This document shows positions 1-8,653 of a stretch of DNA of 64,000 bases, one piece after another. Numbering within the stretch: the first letter of the stretch is position 1; every line of letters starts with the position of its first letter. The stretch is from Pseudomonas sp. 10S4 (GTDB taxonomy: Bacteria > Pseudomonadota > Gammaproteobacteria > Pseudomonadales > Pseudomonadaceae): NCBI RefSeq assembly GCF_034344865.1, contig NZ_CP133774.1, forward strand, positions 2,294,001 to 2,358,000, in the 5' to 3' direction. The notes beneath the pieces are model-generated. The model saw only the letters and a program-made list of their open reading frames with translations. It made no database searches and had not been told where the DNA came from. The position numbers and the translations under genes are program-made.

Positions 1-1
1 T

Positions 2-313
2 TTAGTCTTTGACTTGAGTGAGCACCTGCACGCGTACTTCCCCGAGTTCATGGCGTCGTATCCAGCGCAAAAGCGCCTGCTTCATATCCAGCAAGTGGCC
101 CGAGAGGCTTATCAACGGGGCTTCACGTCGGAGCAGGAAATCACCCTCTACGCCAATGTTTTCGCCTATTTGGCCGGGCAGCCGGTGAGCGACCATGCGG
201 ATATTGTCGAGCTGCTCACGGTACCCACAGCGCAATCCCCTTTGATGCGTGTGCAACGTGCTGCCGAGTTGGCTCGCAGTCATACCGCTGACCCGCAAGG
301 AGGCCGACTGTGA
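2..313 (+). CDS. Partial T6SS effector-associated protein (C-terminal part)
   Basis: The reading frame is open to the left edge, so the gene begins outside the window and only about 103 C-terminal residues are visible. It is mostly helical (LSEHLHAYFPEF near the visible start) and has no membrane segment. I do not recognise a firm domain. By position, directly before a VasX-like effector, it is probably the end of an adaptor or chaperone of the DUF4123 kind that loads effectors on VgrG; this is inference. Its TGA overlaps the GTG start of the next gene (GTGA), so the two are translationally coupled. A TTG at 14 is possible but not needed if the gene extends upstream. Confidence 0.55.
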   Translation, partial: LVFDLSEHLHAYFPEFMASYPAQKRLLHIQQVAREAYQRGFTSEQEITLYANVFAYLAGQPVSDHADIVELLTVPTAQSPLMRVQRAAELARSHTADPQGGRL

Positions 314-3300
314 CTGCCCGACTAGCGGCCTCACTCGATGCCAACGCCGCCGCCATGGCCACGCGTGCCAACGACGTCCGCTCACCGGTGGGGCAATGCT
401 CTTTAATGAACCCCAAGGTGCAGTTGCTGCCGCTGCGATACGGGCTGGTCGAACACCTCGATCCCTCGTCCGAACTCGCCATGCCGCTCACACTGAGCAG
501 TCAGCCCCTGGGCATCCGATTGTTGCGCGATGGCTACCTTTACATCATCGACAACGACACGGCCTATCTGCACGAATACCGCATTGAAAAAGGGCAGATC
601 ACAAAGCTGTTATGGAGCAGCCAAGAGGTTGCCGGCGACACGCGCACCGCTTCGGTCGGTGATCCTCACTTGGTCTTTGCCCGGCAGAACACGTTGTACG
701 CCAGCTATTCAGAAATTCAGTGGACGGCTTACAAGTGTTCGCAAGTGCTCAAGAACAGCGCCGAGCGCGAACGCTTGATGCAATGCATCGAGCTGGCCAG
801 TGCGTGCCCGGTCAAGGGCGGCACTGATTTGCTGAGCAAACAGCAGGCCGAAAAATGGCTGGCGGAAGTGGCAGAAAATGTTACCCAGTCAGTCTCGATA
901 AAGGCCCTGCCCGACGGCGCCAACCGGCAAGAAAGTGAGCACTATGCCTGGGAGGACACGCCGCTGTTTCAGGAGGCGGCGATTGAAACACTCACCAGCC
1001 AGGTGCTCGGCCCTTATCAGGATGACTACCTGTTTTTGGTGTTGCGCGATGACTTTGGCGTCATGCGCGATCTGGCCAGCGCGCAACTGAAAGTGGCTGA
1101 CTGGATTGAGCAATGGAGTGCCGACGATGCGGTTCAGCGCCAGTACCTGACGGGCGCTTACATCCAGTCCTTGTACGATGTGAATGCCGCGCGTCTGGAG
1201 GCTCTGGACGCGACAGATCCACAAGTCAAAGCGTTGAAAGACGACACCAGCGCCGAGCAGCAGAACGCGATTTATGACTACTTGCGGGCCAAACGTGACG
1301 ACAGGGGCGCAGGACTCTATGGCGACGAGGCGTTTTGGCGAGAGGCCGCCAAAACCAATCCTCATGCTCGAGCCCACCTCACTCTGCGAGACGCGCTGGG
1401 AGAGGTGCTTTGGCAAAAGCACCAAAGCACCATCACCACGCTCAACCTGCAAACCTGGGAGGCGCTATACGGCAAAGCCATCGGCCAACGCGGCATCGAT
1501 GACCTGGTCAACCGGGCAGAGATGGAAGCCTTCGTCAGCCAACAGCAACTCTTGCTGAGCCATTGGCACCAACGACTTAAGGCCATCCGCGAAGACCGGT
1601 TGAGCATGATCACCGGCGGCTACTTTCACCGGGCCGCCTGGTATTACGACTTCCAGCACGATGCGCTCATCAAGCATCGCCTGGAAACCGAATTCGTCTG
1701 CGTGGCCGCCCTGTGCTGGAATCGCGCCGCAACGGAAAAACTGGCGGCTTATCTGGAGCAAAACCTGCTTACTGTCGTGCCGGGGCTGGAAACCCTGGCG
1801 CTGAAGGACCAGTTGGAGGTGAGCAAAAAACTGACGGACTTGAGCAGCTTCTCGATCAAAGTGGGCACGGCCCAGGAGAGTCTTGCCAGCGTCAATGTGC
1901 TCGCCAGCCAGTTCAACAGTTTGATGAGTGAGCGGTTGCCCAACTATGCGGATTTGAATACGAGGTTTAAGGGGCTGCAAAGTTTGCTTGATAGCGCTTA
2001 CATTCCGGCGCATCAGTTGACCGCTGCGGACCAGCTAGACCGAGTGCACAACGAATTTAAACGACAAAAAACCATTGACCCCAATGGCTTCATACGCGAC
2101 ATCGGCGCACCTGCACGCCTGCAACTGCTGCGCGAGTTCTCTCGCAGTGGCTTGACGCTGCGGGCGGCGTCGGCTTCCGAAATCCAGGCATTCAACAAGG
2201 CCCGCGATGCCACCCTTGACCTGCGCAGCCAGCTCAAGGAAACCTACAAACTGCGCCGTCGTGAGTTGTCGCGGGTCACCAGCGGTCTGGTGGCACCGGG
2301 TGGCGAACAGATTTACAACCAGCGTATCAATCAACTCAAGGCCGCGCTGGCGCCGTTGGAAGACAGCCTCAGTCGGGCCTTGACCGTCGGCAGTGGCCAC
2401 CCTGGGCAAATCGGCACGGTGGTTGATGGGGTGGCGCCGGCACTGCGTGACGAAATGCACCGTACGGTGCGGGATTTCCGTGCGACGGGGACGTTTGGCA
2501 AGCCTCTGAGTAGCGCGCTGAAATCCGGGGGTGATGGGATTGCGCTGTTGTTGCTTGTGTTTCAGGGGCAGAAGTTTGTTGAGGCGTTGAGCGCGTTGGA
2601 TAAAAAAACTATGCCGTCTCTCGCTGAGTGGGGCGTGCTCTTTGAGTCATTTGTGGGTATGTCGGCTGCGGGATTTGCGGCGGTACAAGGTCTGTCGGTG
2701 ACGATTTTTCAAGCGCATATTGAGCAAATGGACAGTGCTGCTGGGAAGCTCAATACGATGAGCCGTCTGGGGCGCTGGGCCGGTATTGCAGGGACCGGCG
2801 CATTTGGGTTTGGTGCTTTGGCCGCCGCAATTGATTTAGGCAAGCACTCTCAGCAATGGGGGAAAGCGCTGGCCGCAGGCGATTACAAAGGCTTGGCGGC
2901 TACGAGCCTGCAAATGGCCGGTGACGGAGTTTTGATGGGCACCAATACCTGGGGCGCCCTTCATACGACATCGATCATTAACAAAATCCTGAAAACTCCC
3001 TCCGAACTGCGGGCTCTGGCTTGGGCGGAAGCCAGCCCGCGACTGCTCAGCATCGGCGCTAAAGCCAACTTGGTGGGTTTAATCGGCACAGCCCTGCAAT
3101 TGATGGGTGAAGGTCTTTACAACTACTTCAATCTGACAGCAATGCAAAAATGGCTGCAAGCCAGTGCTTGGGGGACGGCAAACTTGCAACGCAGTCTGCT
3201 AGATGATTGGACTGCGTTGGCGAAGGTGGTGCAGCAACCGACGTGCGAACTGCTCCGCGACGATAAGCGTACCTACTTGAAATTGGTGTTGCCCGGCGTT

Positions 3301-3738
3301 CGAACGCAGGAAATGGACAGTCGCCGATTGCAATTGCTGGCGTATCAGCAAACCCGTGATCTGCACATTCCTCGCCCCTACAGCGCCCAGTTACCGCCCG
3401 TGCGCTGGCAGGAGTGCAGCGCGGCGTGGGTGGCTACGGCCATGGTCGTCAGTCAGGAAGACGAAGCGCTGACCTTGCATCTGCCCATCAGCGACTCTCT
3501 GCAAACAACGGATTTTGCCCTGGCTTTCAACATCGGTTACCAACTGGAGGCCGAACGTGATTTGATCCACCGCACCTGCTTTGTGCTGCGTAATTTGTAC
3601 GTCGCGACAGAGCGTGGTGTACGCCTGCCGGCCAAGGGGAGGTTCAAACTCGACCCGGTGGAGAGCATGCCGAGCGGCACAGGCAAAGCCCCTTACTGGT
3701 TATTTACCCGAGAAGAAATGGCGACGGTTGATGTTTAG
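310..3738 (+). CDS. VasX-like T6SS membrane-targeting effector
   Basis: A 1142-residue protein. The N-terminus (about residues 30-95, with VQLLPLRYGLVE and GYLYIIDN) matches the N-terminal region of VasX-type effectors, which ride VgrG through the T6SS and damage membranes. The middle (100-700) is helical and charged. Four hydrophobic or glycine-rich segments at about 742-765, 780-800, 823-845 and 921-942 suggest a pore-forming or membrane-inserting part, followed by a soluble C-terminal domain. The start is GTG at 310, preceded by a strong AGGAGG at 300, and overlaps the upstream stop. The next gene starts 8 bp before its end, as expected for a cognate immunity or accessory protein. Residues near 137-198 are encoded by DNA duplicated at 4930-5116. 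Family assignment is by pattern; toxicity is inferred. Confidence 0.75.
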   Translation: MTARLAASLDANAAAMATRANDVRSPVGQCSLMNPKVQLLPLRYGLVEHLDPSSELAMPLTLSSQPLGIRLLRDGYLYIIDNDTAYLHEYRIEKGQITKLLWSSQEVAGDTRTASVGDPHLVFARQNTLYASYSEIQWTAYKCSQVLKNSAERERLMQCIELASACPVKGGTDLLSKQQAEKWLAEVAENVTQSVSIKALPDGANRQESEHYAWEDTPLFQEAAIETLTSQVLGPYQDDYLFLVLRDDFGVMRDLASAQLKVADWIEQWSADDAVQRQYLTGAYIQSLYDVNAARLEALDATDPQVKALKDDTSAEQQNAIYDYLRAKRDDRGAGLYGDEAFWREAAKTNPHARAHLTLRDALGEVLWQKHQSTITTLNLQTWEALYGKAIGQRGIDDLVNRAEMEAFVSQQQLLLSHWHQRLKAIREDRLSMITGGYFHRAAWYYDFQHDALIKHRLETEFVCVAALCWNRAATEKLAAYLEQNLLTVVPGLETLALKDQLEVSKKLTDLSSFSIKVGTAQESLASVNVLASQFNSLMSERLPNYADLNTRFKGLQSLLDSAYIPAHQLTAADQLDRVHNEFKRQKTIDPNGFIRDIGAPARLQLLREFSRSGLTLRAASASEIQAFNKARDATLDLRSQLKETYKLRRRELSRVTSGLVAPGGEQIYNQRINQLKAALAPLEDSLSRALTVGSGHPGQIGTVVDGVAPALRDEMHRTVRDFRATGTFGKPLSSALKSGGDGIALLLLVFQGQKFVEALSALDKKTMPSLAEWGVLFESFVGMSAAGFAAVQGLSVTIFQAHIEQMDSAAGKLNTMSRLGRWAGIAGTGAFGFGALAAAIDLGKHSQQWGKALAAGDYKGLAATSLQMAGDGVLMGTNTWGALHTTSIINKILKTPSELRALAWAEASPRLLSIGAKANLVGLIGTALQLMGEGLYNYFNLTAMQKWLQASAWGTANLQRSLLDDWTALAKVVQQPTCELLRDDKRTYLKLVLPGVRTQEMDSRRLQLLAYQQTRDLHIPRPYSAQLPPVRWQECSAAWVATAMVVSQEDEALTLHLPISDSLQTTDFALAFNIGYQLEAERDLIHRTCFVLRNLYVATERGVRLPAKGRFKLDPVESMPSGTGKAPYWLFTREEMATVDV

Positions 3739-4921
3739 GAAATTGTTCAAGCGCAGAAACAAAGCTGAAAACACCGAGCCCTCACCGGACATTCGCAGCC
3801 AGCGACCCAGTGCCGGGCAACTGCGGGTCAAGGGTTTGAATGAAACGTTGTTCCTCGCCCCGTTGCCGGTATACACGGGACAGGCGCAAATTTCTCGCCG
3901 TAACTTTTCGGAGATGAACGAGACCTATCTGGAGCTGGGAGGTAATAACTTCGGGATGGTGGAGTTGGGAAAAAGATTGGCCTTTCAGATATGGATGGTT
4001 TTGTGTACTGCATTTTTTGCACCCGTGCTTATTTGTCTATGGCTCGTTGCTTTTAGCCCTCCGGAGATTGATCGAAGATTTTTCGACATTGTTGGGGATG
4101 CTGTACAGGTGTTCGCCACTGGTTCTCTCCTTTTCATTATCCCGATTGGCGCCTTCGTCTACGGCATGCTATCCGGCGTCTATGCCTCAGCCAAAAGCTA
4201 CCCAATCCGCTTCAACCGCCAACGCCGCGAAGTCTGCTACATCGACGACACCACCCATCGTGTCCTGATCGTCCCATGGGAAAGTGTGGTGGCCTGGGTC
4301 GCGAGCAGTCAGGGCATCACCAGCTACGGCGCGATGCGCGACTACACCTTCGGCATGGGCCTGGAAGACGAAGAGCACGACACCGTGCAGTTTGTGCTGT
4401 CGGCCCAACCCAGCGATGCCCACGCGCTGGGCATGTGGACCTCCATTCGTAACTACATGGAAGACGGGGAATTGGTGGATACCCCGAACCCTATGCTCGT
4501 CGTATTGGGGCTTACGCCAACGGAAGAAGAGCTCATACCTTACGAGGGGCTGCATACCTTTGAGATCGAACGCAACGGCGCACGCTTCATGGGTTCATTG
4601 GACGATGACGGCGGAGATCTAACCGCCGAACAGCGCCACCGTTACGGTTACGGCAAGCGGACACCCTGGCCCTTACGCTGGTGGTACGTCCGCCGCGTCC
4701 TGACCTTCTGGAAAATGCCCTACCTGATCGCCGAATGGGCCCACCGCAAGGGCCGTCCGACCCTGCCCGAACGCGTGCAAGTCTGGTCCCAACCTCTGCC
4801 CCCCGAACAGTGGGCCAAACCCAGCCCGGCGCTGCAAAAAGCCAACACGCTGGTCAAAACCGCCATGGACAAAAAAAGCGCGAACTTCGTCGATGCGTGC
4901 AAGGCGGCAGGGTTGCATTGA
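3731..4921 (+). CDS. DUF6708-like inner-membrane protein, probable effector immunity or accessory
   Basis: 396 residues from ATG 3731, which overlaps the effector stop by 8 bp. Two predicted membrane helices lie at about residues 80-105 and 125-150. They are followed by a conserved block with FNRQRREVCY and VPWESVVAW, and by a C-terminal WSQPLPPEQWAKPSP motif. The same blocks occur in the two proteins at 6742-8645, so the three are paralogues. I place them in the DUF6708-type family from memory of similar Pseudomonas proteins. Coupling to a membrane-acting effector suggests an immunity role in the inner membrane, as TsiV2 protects against VasX, but this is inference. An in-frame extension to 3581 would lie inside the effector gene and is not the start. 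Confidence 0.7.
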   Translation: MFRKLFKRRNKAENTEPSPDIRSQRPSAGQLRVKGLNETLFLAPLPVYTGQAQISRRNFSEMNETYLELGGNNFGMVELGKRLAFQIWMVLCTAFFAPVLICLWLVAFSPPEIDRRFFDIVGDAVQVFATGSLLFIIPIGAFVYGMLSGVYASAKSYPIRFNRQRREVCYIDDTTHRVLIVPWESVVAWVASSQGITSYGAMRDYTFGMGLEDEEHDTVQFVLSAQPSDAHALGMWTSIRNYMEDGELVDTPNPMLVVLGLTPTEEELIPYEGLHTFEIERNGARFMGSLDDDGGDLTAEQRHRYGYGKRTPWPLRWWYVRRVLTFWKMPYLIAEWAHRKGRPTLPERVQVWSQPLPPEQWAKPSPALQKANTLVKTAMDKKSANFVDACKAAGLH

Positions 4922-4929
4922 TTCATATT

Positions 4930-5116
4930 GAGTTCAGTAGACGGCTTACAAGTGTTCGCAAGTGCTCAAGAACGGCGCCGAGCGCGAACGCTTGATGCAA
5001 TGCATCGAGCTGGCCAGTGCGTGCCCGGTCAAGGGGGCACTGATTTGCTGAGCAAGCAGCAGGCCGAAAAATGGCTGGCGGAAGTGGCGGAAAACGTTAC
5101 CCAGCCAGTCCCGATC
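4930..5116 (+). repeat. Direct repeat of effector DNA (second copy of 711-903)
   Basis: About 185 bp nearly identical to positions 711-903 inside the VasX-like gene. This copy has TAG (4939-4941) in place of a TGG codon, and one base missing in the GGGCGGCAC stretch (here GGGGGCAC, near 5033). It therefore cannot encode the effector segment. It marks the left border of a degenerate second effector locus and records a past duplication or recombination. Confidence 0.8.
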
Positions 5117-5667
5117 AAGGCCTTGGAGGAAGTCGGGCCGATGCTGGTGCCTGTTGTTTCCGATAGTCCGCTGGCCCACCTTTTTTTCAGGAATGGAGCG
5201 CGACGTGTGGTGTGTGGCTGGAGTCGGACGCCGAAGAAACGGTGGTGCTCGACCATTTGCGCAGCCTGATTCAGGTCCGTGTAGAGGGCGATCTCACCGT
5301 CCTCTTTCGTTACTTTGAACTGCAAGCCGAGCATTGCCCGCCGCTGGACAACGCCTCGAAGGTCATGGCCGAACTGCTGCCCAAGACCTTCGCCCGGTCC
5401 ATGAAAGTGGACCAGATAAGAAGTGTCGAAGATACCGACGCGCTGGGCGCAACGCTGATGAAGGACCCGACCCCGGCCAACATCAAGGCGTACACCGACG
5501 CCATGCACCGCGCGCGCGAACGCGAAAAAGTCCTCGCCCAACACCCCGAGGCCAGCGATCAAGCGCCGGGCGAGTGGAGCGCCGAAGCGTGGGACGGTCA
5601 GTCGTCGCCAATACGATACGGCTTCTGCCACGCTATATGCTGGGGCAGCGCTGACGGCGCTGATTGA
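5117..5667 (+). pseudogene. Remnant: DUF4123-like fragment fused to effector fragment
   Basis: Reading across two frames gives EVGPMLVPV, then SATCGVWLESDAEE, then LDHLRSLIQVR and FRYF. This is the pattern of a DUF4123 T6SS chaperone (compare VDHLRSLTQVLL and VFFRFWDG in the chaperone at 56643). The frame changes at a seven-T run near 5180-5190. After FRYF the sequence continues as a helical stretch typical of effector middles (KDPTPANIKAYTDAMHRAREREKV). A further shift near 5598 is needed to enter the open frame of the next entry. The piece has no proper start and joins a chaperone end to an effector middle, so it looks like a deletion scar. Confidence 0.6.
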
Positions 5668-5674
5668 TAACGAA

Positions 5675-6745
5675 GTGCGGAAGGGGCTTGGTAAGGATCG
5701 GTTCTTTATTCGATCATCTGCGGCTCCGACGCTTACGCTGTTTGGTGCGGTTATTGGCGGGCTGTCCACCGCTGCAGCAATTGCGGAGTTCAAGTCCCTG
5801 CAAACACAACTGGAAAACGCACAAAACCGAATAGACCCGTGGCTGGAGATGCGTCAGATCGTGGTCGCTGGTCAGGTCGGCGTTTTTGGCTCTCAAGCGC
5901 TATTGGGGATGGTCCAAACGGGTAGGGCCTTGGCGGGGTTAGTGGAGGTCGAAGTCGCCGTTTTGCGGTACACCCTGTACATGGGACCGTTGAACTGGAT
6001 CATTTTGGCGCTGGGTGTGCTGCACCTGATTACCACGTTCTTGCAGCAAACCCCGCTGCAAAACTTCCTGAATTTCTGCTGCTGGTCAAAAGGCCGGGCG
6101 TTCGACCTCGCACCTATTCCGCCGAAAGCTCAAGTGGACGAACTCGACCGGTTGTACCGCATTCTTTATGCGCCTCGGGTCAGTATGCAAAGTAGCTCGG
6201 ATATGGGTAGTGGTAACGGCCCCTCCGGGCTGGCTACCGTCAGCTCCATCAATGCCCTGACCATCGAATTGCCAGGGGCGGAGCCCGGCAGTGTCTACCT
6301 GGAACTGAGCATGGTCGGTGACCCAGTGGATACCCAGCGCTCCCGCGACCTGATCAAAAATAGCCCAATCAACCACTACAAGTCACCGCGCCCTTGGCGA
6401 GACATGACGCCTCACTGGTTGTCCAGCAGCGTCTGTCAGTGGATACCGCACAAGGAAGGTCAGGGCTTACGGCTGAGTGGTCCCTTCAAAGAACTGAGCA
6501 ACGTATTGGGCACGACACCCAGCACTGTTTCGCTAAGGTTGCGCTATCGCACGCCATTGATCTCGATGCTCGGTGCCCGCACTTTTATCGGAGGTGAACT
6601 AGGGCTGGCCTTTACCCTGAATGACACCACTGGCGTGATAGAGCTGCGGGCTGACCCAACGCCGCAACTTGATCGTGTACCGAACTACGCGCTCGGCGAG
6701 GACCACCCCGGCGCCATTTACCTGCAACCCAAGGACAAACAATGA
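5675..6745 (+). CDS. Orphan C-terminal module of a VasX-like effector
   Basis: 356 codons open. The first ATG-like codon is not preceded by a convincing ribosome site, and sensible coding (ATLYAGAALTALIDNEV) continues upstream in the same frame. It is therefore the 3' part of the broken effector begun at 4930 rather than a complete gene. It shows hydrophobic segments at about residues 15-35, 60-80 and 95-125 (LNWIILALGVLHLITTFL), then a soluble beta-rich domain, as in the C-terminal part of the intact effector. Its stop overlaps the start of the next membrane gene (ATGA). It may be a stored toxin tip that could recombine into the intact gene; expression is uncertain. Confidence 0.6.
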   Translation: MRKGLGKDRFFIRSSAAPTLTLFGAVIGGLSTAAAIAEFKSLQTQLENAQNRIDPWLEMRQIVVAGQVGVFGSQALLGMVQTGRALAGLVEVEVAVLRYTLYMGPLNWIILALGVLHLITTFLQQTPLQNFLNFCCWSKGRAFDLAPIPPKAQVDELDRLYRILYAPRVSMQSSSDMGSGNGPSGLATVSSINALTIELPGAEPGSVYLELSMVGDPVDTQRSRDLIKNSPINHYKSPRPWRDMTPHWLSSSVCQWIPHKEGQGLRLSGPFKELSNVLGTTPSTVSLRLRYRTPLISMLGARTFIGGELGLAFTLNDTTGVIELRADPTPQLDRVPNYALGEDHPGAIYLQPKDKQ

Positions 6746-7689
6746 GCATGCCACCGGCAGGCACAACGAAAAAACGGATGTTTTCGCGCAATGACTACCT
6801 GGCTCCATTGCCAATTCCTACGGGTAGAAAACCCTCGGACGTGCTCAACATTATTTGGCGCAGGAACGATGTGTTTTTGGATATTGGTAGCTATAGCATC
6901 GGCTCGGCCGTGATGGTGTTGTGGCCGGTGGTGATGCTGTTTTTAGTTATGGCTTATTTCACACGCAATATCGCCTCTGGCGATTTTAGCCAAGACATAT
7001 TGGTAGCAGGCTCAATCATTACAGGCGTTCCAGCGTTATTTTTGATTCAAAGCCTCTTTCGCGAAGTCCCCTTACCTGTGCGTTTCAATCGCCAACGCCG
7101 AGAAGTCTGCGTCCCCCGCGATGATGGCGAGTACTGGATCGTGCCTTGGGAAAGTGTCACAGCAGCCGCCACTCAGCAGTCGTCTGTCAGCCAGGCCGGC
7201 AAAGTGACGATGGGCTTACTGATCATTGGTTTCGAAAACCCTGATCCACTGGCCAAGGAAGACAACAAACATTTCTCGCTAGGCTTCAACTGTGGCGGCG
7301 GCACTACGGCGATGGCGTTGTGGGAGTGCATGCGCAGTTACATGGAGATTGGTCCGCACGCTGTTGAGGATCAAACCGCACGTTTCGACAGGTCAAAAGG
7401 AATATGGGCAACCTACCTGGACGATCTGATCAAGGCCGCGAAACTCAGAGGTTGGTTCGTAACAGTCCTCTGGGAAGGGTTCTGTGGAATCTTTATTTTC
7501 AACACGCTGCTGATCGACGTGCTCGAACGTTGGAAGCTAAATCCGCCCCCCGACCTGCCCTATCCCGACATCATCGAATGGTCAAAACCACTCCCTCCGG
7601 AACAATGGGCCAAATGCTCCCCGGAACTGGAGGAAGCCATAGCCACGCGCGAGGCTGAACTGGCAGTTCAGTCCAAGGACGCGGGATGA
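6742..7689 (+). CDS. DUF6708-like inner-membrane protein, tandem copy 1
   Basis: 315 residues, start ATGA-overlapping the effector remnant. Two hydrophobic helices lie at about residues 52-75 and 88-108. They are followed by the family block FNRQRREVCVPRDDGEYW and VPWESVT, a soluble core, a third hydrophobic stretch near 245-262, and WSKPLPPEQWAK at the C-terminus. It is almost identical to the next gene except in the membrane hairpin region (about 35-95). By coupling to an effector C-terminus it is a candidate immunity protein for that effector; this is inference. It stops four bases into the next gene (ATGA). Confidence 0.7.
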   Translation: MSMPPAGTTKKRMFSRNDYLAPLPIPTGRKPSDVLNIIWRRNDVFLDIGSYSIGSAVMVLWPVVMLFLVMAYFTRNIASGDFSQDILVAGSIITGVPALFLIQSLFREVPLPVRFNRQRREVCVPRDDGEYWIVPWESVTAAATQQSSVSQAGKVTMGLLIIGFENPDPLAKEDNKHFSLGFNCGGGTTAMALWECMRSYMEIGPHAVEDQTARFDRSKGIWATYLDDLIKAAKLRGWFVTVLWEGFCGIFIFNTLLIDVLERWKLNPPPDLPYPDIIEWSKPLPPEQWAKCSPELEEAIATREAELAVQSKDAG

Positions 7690-8645
7690 GCACGCCACCG
7701 GCAGGCACCACGAAAAAACGGATGTTTTCGCGTAATGACTATCTGGCGCCATTGCCGATCCCTACGGGTAGAAAGCCCTCTGATGTGCTTAATATCATTT
7801 GGCGCAAGAACGAGGTGTTTCTCGATGTTGGAAATTACAGCATCGGTTCGGTGGTGATGATGCTGTGGCCGATGGTGATGGTAGTTCTAGCCATGTCTTT
7901 CTTCACTAGAAATCTCAATTCTGACTTCAGCCAAGATATTTTGATTCTCGGCTCCGTTATTGTCGGGATCCCAACGCTGTTTTTGATTCAATGTCTATTC
8001 CGCGAAGTGCCCTTACCCGTGCGCTTCAACCGCCAACGTCGAGAAGTCTGCGTCCCCCGCGAAGACGGCGAGTACTGGATCGTGCCTTGGGAAAGCGTCA
8101 CCGCAGCCGCCACGCAGCAATCGTCGGTCAGCCAAGCTGGCAGAGCCACGATGGGTTTACTGATCGTTGGCTTCGAAAACCCTGACCCGCTGGCCAAGGA
8201 AGACAACAAACATTTCTCGCTAGGCTTCAACTGTGGCGGCGGCACTACGGCGATGGCGTTGTGGGAGTGCATGCGCAGTTACATGGAGATTGGTCCACAC
8301 GCTGTTGAGGATCAAACCGCACGTTTCGACAGGTCAAAAGGAATATGGGCTACTTACCTGGAAGATCTGATCAAGGCCGCGAAACTCAGGGGGTGGTTAG
8401 TAACAGCCCTCTGGGAAGGGTTCTGCGGGATCTTCATTTTCAATACGCTGCTGATCGACGTGCTCGAACGTTGGAAGCTAAATCCGCCCCCCGACCTGCC
8501 CTATCCCGACATCACCGAATGGTCAAAACCACTACCCCCAGAACAATGGGCAAAACGCTCCCCGAAACTTGAAGAAGCCATCACCAAACGCGAGGCTGAA
8601 CTGGCCGCGCAGGCAGAACAAGCGTTGCTCAAGGAGCGGGCTTAG
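7686..8645 (+). CDS. DUF6708-like inner-membrane protein, tandem copy 2
   Basis: 319 residues, start overlapping the stop of copy 1. From about residue 100 to 300 it is nearly identical to copy 1, also at the DNA level. The membrane hairpin before that differs at many positions (for example SFFTRNLNSDFSQ against AYFTRNIASGDFSQ). This fits recent duplication, or gene conversion of the soluble half, with divergence kept where immunity specificity may reside. It ends with an alanine- and glutamate-rich tail. It is probably cotranscribed with copy 1 and the zinc-ribbon gene eight bases downstream. Confidence 0.7.
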   Translation: MSTPPAGTTKKRMFSRNDYLAPLPIPTGRKPSDVLNIIWRKNEVFLDVGNYSIGSVVMMLWPMVMVVLAMSFFTRNLNSDFSQDILILGSVIVGIPTLFLIQCLFREVPLPVRFNRQRREVCVPREDGEYWIVPWESVTAAATQQSSVSQAGRATMGLLIVGFENPDPLAKEDNKHFSLGFNCGGGTTAMALWECMRSYMEIGPHAVEDQTARFDRSKGIWATYLEDLIKAAKLRGWLVTALWEGFCGIFIFNTLLIDVLERWKLNPPPDLPYPDITEWSKPLPPEQWAKRSPKLEEAITKREAELAAQAEQALLKERA

Positions 8646-8653
8646 AGACAATC

